Position numbers and translations under genes: made by a program. The notes below the pieces were generated by a model. It did no database searches and was not told where the DNA came from. It was given only the letters and a program-made list of their open reading frames with translations. Below are positions 5,989 to 8,727 of a stretch of 8,727 nucleotides of DNA, in pieces. Position 1 is the first letter of the stretch. Every line of letters starts with the position of its first letter. This stretch comes from DASUSF01 sp036375275 (lineage in GTDB: Bacteria > Pseudomonadota > Alphaproteobacteria > Geminicoccales > Geminicoccaceae), in NCBI GenBank assembly GCA_036375275.1, contig DASUSF010000407.1:1-8727 (forward strand). Direction: 5' to 3'.

Positions 5989-7137
5989 TCAGTTCTCGAA
6001 CACGATCTTCGGGAATGGCTTCCGGCGCGCAGCGCCGCTCTCCGGCGCGAGCTTGGCGCCGATCTGACGCGCAATCTCCAGGTACACCGCCGCCTGCGCG
6101 CTGTCGGGCCGGGTCACGACCGGCGAGCGCCCGGCGTCGGTCAGCTCCCGGATCTGGAGGTCGAGCGGGATCTCGCCGAGGAAGTCGACGCCGAAGGTCT
6201 CGGCGGTCGTGCGCGCGCCGCCCTGGGCGAAGATCTCCGACCGGCCGCCGCAGTGCGGGCAGAGGAAGTAGCTCATGTTCTCGATCACGCCGAGGATCGG
6301 GACGTCGACCTTGCGAAACATGTTGACCGCCTTGCGGGCGTCGAGCAGCGCGATGTCCTGCGGCGTCGAGACGATCACCGCGCCGGCGAGCGGGACCCGC
6401 TGCGCCATCGTCAGCTGGGCGTCGCCGGTGCCGGGCGGCAGGTCCACCACCAGCACATCGAGCTCGCCCCACTCGACGTCGCTCACCATCTGCTGGATCG
6501 CGCTCTGCACCATCGGGCCGCGCCAGATCATCGGGGCGTCCTCGTCGACCAGGAAGCCCATCGACATCACCTTGATGCCGTAGTTCTCCATCGGCCGGAG
6601 CTTCTTGCCGTCGGGGCTCGAGGGCTTGCCGGTGATGCCGAGCATCCGCGGCTGCGAGGGGCCGTAGATGTCGGCGTCGAGCAGCCCCACCCGGCGGCCG
6701 AGCGCGGCGAGCGCGAGGGCGAGGTTGGCCGAGGTGGTCGACTTCCCGACGCCGCCCTTGCCGGAGGCCACCGCGATCACCGCGCCGATCCCGGGCAGCC
6801 CCGTCTGGCCGCTTCCGCCCGTGGCCGGGGCGCGCGGCCCCGCCGCCGGGCCGGAGGGCGCCGCCCTGGGCGAAGCGCCGCCACCCGGCCGCTCCGCCGT
6901 CAGGACGGCGGTGACCGAGGTCGCTCCGGGGAGCGCGAGCACCGCCGCCTCGCTCGCCTGGCGCACCGGCTCCTTGGCCTCGGCCTCGCTCGGCTCGACC
7001 TCGAGCGCGAAGCCGATGTTGCCGTCCCGGATCACGATCCCGCTGACCATGCCCAGATCGACCACGCTCCGCCCGCGGGCAGGATCGACCACGGCGGCCA
7101 GCGCGCCGAGCACCTGCTCCTTCGTGATCTGAGCCAT
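5989..7137 (-). CDS. apbC: Iron-sulfur cluster carrier ATPase ApbC/Mrp
   Basis: A 382-aa cytoplasmic P-loop ATPase of the Mrp/NBP35 family, which binds a labile [4Fe-4S] cluster and passes it to apo-proteins. Residues about 1-85 form the MIP18/DUF59-type domain (DPARGRSVVDLGMVSGIVI); the cysteine often found in such domains is absent. A Gly/Ala/Pro-rich linker covers about 86-115. The ATPase domain then shows the deviant Walker A GKGGVGKST (126-134), LLDADIYGPSQPRML, VVDLPPGTGDAQL and the cluster-binding CPHC motif (Cys293, Cys296), followed by FLGEIPLD. These together are diagnostic and the length is normal. The ATG at 7137 was chosen over the GTG at 7161 because TGAGGCG lies about 7 nt upstream and MAQITKEQV is a typical start. 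It is divergent from hflK and convergent with the small secreted gene, hence probably monocistronic. Confidence 0.96.
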   Translation of the reverse strand: MAQITKEQVLGALAAVVDPARGRSVVDLGMVSGIVIRDGNIGFALEVEPSEAEAKEPVRQASEAAVLALPGATSVTAVLTAERPGGGASPRAAPSGPAAGPRAPATGGSGQTGLPGIGAVIAVASGKGGVGKSTTSANLALALAALGRRVGLLDADIYGPSQPRMLGITGKPSSPDGKKLRPMENYGIKVMSMGFLVDEDAPMIWRGPMVQSAIQQMVSDVEWGELDVLVVDLPPGTGDAQLTMAQRVPLAGAVIVSTPQDIALLDARKAVNMFRKVDVPILGVIENMSYFLCPHCGGRSEIFAQGGARTTAETFGVDFLGEIPLDLQIRELTDAGRSPVVTRPDSAQAAVYLEIARQIGAKLAPESGAARRKPFPKIVFEN

Positions 7138-7161
7138 GGTTGAACGCCTCAGTTGTCGCAC

Positions 7162-7167
7162 GATATA
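7162..7167 (-). promoter_or_regulatory. Possible -10 box for apbC
   Basis: On the minus strand TATATC matches 4 of 6 consensus bases and lies 24 nt before the apbC ATG, leaving a short leader that just includes the ribosome site. The -35 position (7185-7190) is a poor match. Low confidence. Confidence 0.3.
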
Positions 7168-7175
7168 GACGGGAA

Positions 7176-7213
7176 CGGCCGGACGATGTGGTAGATCGCT
7201 CTGGGTCCGGCCG
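7176..7213. promoter_or_regulatory. Perfect 9-bp inverted repeat between divergent apbC and hflK
   Basis: CGGCCGGAC (7176-7184) and GTCCGGCCG (7205-7213) are exact reverse complements separated by 20 nt. The left arm falls in the promoter spacer proposed for apbC and the right arm covers the -35 position of the hflK promoter. Arm centres are 29 bp apart, nearly three helical turns, so a dimer on one DNA face could affect both genes. The binding protein is unknown; an RNA hairpin is less likely because the repeat lies upstream of both predicted starts. Confidence 0.4.
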
Positions 7214-7220
7214 CTCCGAG

Positions 7221-7229
7221 TGATATAAT
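7221..7229 (+). promoter_or_regulatory. Extended -10 promoter for hflKC
   Basis: TGATATAAT has the full consensus TATAAT (7224-7229) plus the upstream TGn extension. In such GC-rich DNA this is striking. No good -35 is present (7201-7206 is CTGGGT), as expected for extended -10 promoters. Transcription would begin near 7236, about 58 nt before the hflK ATG. An ATG at 7228 overlaps this box and therefore cannot be the start codon of a transcript made from it. Confidence 0.6.
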
Positions 7230-7293
7230 GATGGGCGCGAGGCGGGCAAAGCCCGGCTCATCCTTCCGCTCAGCAGACAGGGTAGCGCGCGCG

Positions 7294-8463
7294 ATGCCGT
7301 GGAACAATCAAGGCGGCGGCTGGCAGGGTGGCGGTGGCCAGGGCCCGTGGGGCGGTCGCCCGGGTGGCGGTGGCGGCCAGCAGCCACCGGACCTCGAGGA
7401 GCTTCTGCGCCGCAGCCAGGAGCGGATCAAACGGTTCTTCCCCGGCGGTGGGGGCCCGGGCGGGGTCGGGCCCGGCGGCTTCGGCGGCAATCGCCGGCTG
7501 ATGGTCATCGTTCCGCTGGTGCTGTTCGCGATCTGGCTGGTCAGCGGCTTCTACCGCGTGCAGCCGGACGAGCAGGGTGTCGTGCTCCGCTTCGGCGAGT
7601 GGGTCAAGACCACCCAGCCCGGCCTCAACTGGCACATCCCGGCGCCGATCGAGACGGTCTTCACGCCCAAGGTCACGCGCTCCAACCGGGTCGAGATCGG
7701 GTTCCGCTCGGGCGCCGATCTCGGCCGGAGCGAATCGACGCGCGACATCGCGAACGAGAGCCTGATGCTGACCGGTGACGAGAACATCGTCGACATCAAC
7801 TTCGTCCTGCTCTGGCAGATCAAGGACGCCGGCCAGTTCCTGTTCAACATCCGCGATCCCGAGGCCACCGTGAAGGCGGTGGCGGAGAGCGTGATGCGCG
7901 AGATCGTCGGCCAGACCCCGATCGCGGAGGCGACCACCGAGGCCCGTGGCGCGATCGAACTCGAGGCGCGCGAGCTGACCCAGAAGATCCTGGACGACTA
8001 CGGTGCCGGCGTCCTGGTCACCCAGGTGCAGCTCCAGAAGGTCGATCCGCCGCAGGAGGTGATCGACGCGTTCCGCGACGTGCAGCGCGCCCAGGCCGAC
8101 CGCGAGCGGCTGCAGAACGAGGCGGAGACGTTCGCCAACGACATCCTGCCGCGCGCCCGGGGCGAGGCGGAGCGGCTCCTCCAGGAGGCGCAGGCGTTCC
8201 GCCAGGAGGTGGTCGCCCGGGCCGAGGGTGACGCCCAGCGCTTCCTCTCGGTGTACAACGAGTACGACAAGGCGCGCGACGTCACGACGCGACGGATCTA
8301 CCTCGAGACGATGGAAGAGGTGCTCCGCGACATGAACAAGGTGGTGATCGACCAGTCGGCGGGCGGCAACGGCGTCGTGCCGTATCTGCCCCTGCCCGAG
8401 CTCGAGCGCAGGGCGCGCGAGCGTGCCGCCGACGGCAGCCCGACCCTCGGAGACCAGCCATGA
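7294..8463 (+). CDS. hflK: FtsH protease modulator HflK (SPFH/band 7 family)
   Basis: A 389-aa inner-membrane protein that, with HflC, forms a large periplasm-facing cage around the FtsH protease and limits access to membrane substrates. The N-terminus is Gly-rich and typical of HflK (MPWNNQGGGW, Gly/Pro runs to about residue 65), with a charged helix at 33-48. One transmembrane segment covers about 69-86 (LMVIVPLVLFAIWLVSGF). The SPFH domain follows (YRVQPDEQGVVLRFGEWV, then LMLTGDENIVDINFVLLWQI, then RDPEATVKAVAESVMREIVG). Next come a long Ala/Glu/Arg-rich coiled coil (about 260-325) and a final segment VVPYLPLPEL. The ATG at 7294 gives the conserved N-terminus; an in-frame ATG at 7228 overlaps the promoter. 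The upstream CAGGGTAG ribosome site is modest. The stop codon overlaps the hflC start by ATGA, indicating translational coupling. Confidence 0.96.
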   Translation: MPWNNQGGGWQGGGGQGPWGGRPGGGGGQQPPDLEELLRRSQERIKRFFPGGGGPGGVGPGGFGGNRRLMVIVPLVLFAIWLVSGFYRVQPDEQGVVLRFGEWVKTTQPGLNWHIPAPIETVFTPKVTRSNRVEIGFRSGADLGRSESTRDIANESLMLTGDENIVDINFVLLWQIKDAGQFLFNIRDPEATVKAVAESVMREIVGQTPIAEATTEARGAIELEARELTQKILDDYGAGVLVTQVQLQKVDPPQEVIDAFRDVQRAQADRERLQNEAETFANDILPRARGEAERLLQEAQAFRQEVVARAEGDAQRFLSVYNEYDKARDVTTRRIYLETMEEVLRDMNKVVIDQSAGGNGVVPYLPLPELERRARERAADGSPTLGDQP

Positions 8464-8727
8464 ACCGCAACGCCCTCCTGATCGGTCTCGGCGTCGTCGC
8501 CGCCCTCGTCCTGATCCTGCTGTCGAGCACGCTGTACACCGTGCATCAGACGCAGCAGGCGCTGGTCCTGCAGTTCGGCAACCCGAAGCGGGTGGTCAAG
8601 GAGCCCGGGCTCGACTTCAAGTGGCCGTGGCAGAACGCGGTCTACGTCGACCGCCGGGTGCTCGACTTCGATGCCGCCTCGGAGGAGGTCATCCTCGGCG
8701 ACCAGAAGCGGCTCGTGGTCGACGCCT
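8460..8727 (+). CDS. hflC: FtsH protease modulator HflC, N-terminal part (cut by window end)
   Basis: The first 89 residues of HflC, partner of HflK in the FtsH-controlling membrane complex. A short N-terminus leads into a single transmembrane anchor (about residues 5-23, ALLIGLGVVAALVLILLSS). The start of the SPFH domain follows: TLYTVHQTQQALVLQFGNPKRVVKEPGLDFKWP in outline, then VDRRVLDFDAASEEVILGDQKRLVVDA. The pattern of an aromatic/VxQxxQALVLQFG block followed by EPGLxFKxPxxQ is typical of HflC rather than HflK. The ATG overlaps the hflK stop (ATGA), and CGGAGA just upstream can serve as ribosome site. The frame is open at the window edge, so this is truncation by sampling, not a broken gene. 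Confidence 0.96.
   Translation, partial: MNRNALLIGLGVVAALVLILLSSTLYTVHQTQQALVLQFGNPKRVVKEPGLDFKWPWQNAVYVDRRVLDFDAASEEVILGDQKRLVVDA

Noticed and set aside
6253..7143. A 296-codon plus-strand frame opposite apbC
   Set aside because: It is the antisense shadow of apbC, with no recognisable domain or ribosome site.
5459..7387. A 642-codon minus-strand frame overlapping apbC and parts of two intergenic regions
   Set aside because: It is out of frame with the apbC Walker A and CPHC motifs and has a compositional, Arg-rich sequence.

Overview
The window is very GC-rich, with strong GC3 bias in every real gene. It looks like chromosomal DNA of a proteobacterium, most likely an alphaproteobacterium. 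That reading rests on an ApbC/Mrp gene divergent from hflK-hflC, a Gly-rich HflK N-terminus, and a caspase-family protein of a build I associate with rhizobial and other alphaproteobacterial genomes. It is inference: there is no rRNA gene and nothing could be searched. I see no mobile element, CRISPR array, tRNA or integration scar, and codon use is even across the genes.

Layout, left to right. (1) 111-1949 (+): glyoxylate carboligase (gcl), with a strong ribosome binding site. (2) 1966-2844 (-): an Ada-like fusion of an AraC-type DNA-binding domain with an O6-methylguanine methyltransferase, convergent with gcl. Both stop codons lie in opposite arms of one perfect 10-bp inverted repeat. (3) 2930-3682 (-): an outer-membrane-type lipoprotein resembling CsgG. 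(4) 3719-5173 (-): a secreted caspase-family (C14) protein with a His/Cys dyad. Items 4 and 3 form a likely two-gene operon (gap 36 nt); the Ada-like gene follows 85 nt later on the same strand. (5) 5174-5507: a 334-bp divergent intergenic region. (6) 5508-5846 (+): a small unrecognised secreted protein with two cysteines. (7) 5989-7137 (-): the Fe-S carrier ATPase ApbC/Mrp. (8) 7138-7293: a divergent promoter region with a consensus extended -10 and a perfect 9-bp inverted repeat. (9) 7294-8463 (+) hflK and 8460 to the window end (+) hflC, overlapping by ATGA; hflC is cut by the window edge.

Most genes are housekeeping: glyoxylate metabolism, alkylation repair, Fe-S cluster delivery and membrane protease control (HflKC with FtsH). 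The least understood part is the envelope module at 2930-5173. It pairs an exported caspase-like protein carrying an unassigned C-terminal domain with a CsgG-like lipoprotein. By eye, the lipoprotein has glycine-rich stretches where CsgG has its membrane-spanning hairpins. It is the best candidate here for something undescribed, but the evidence is domain content and gene order only.
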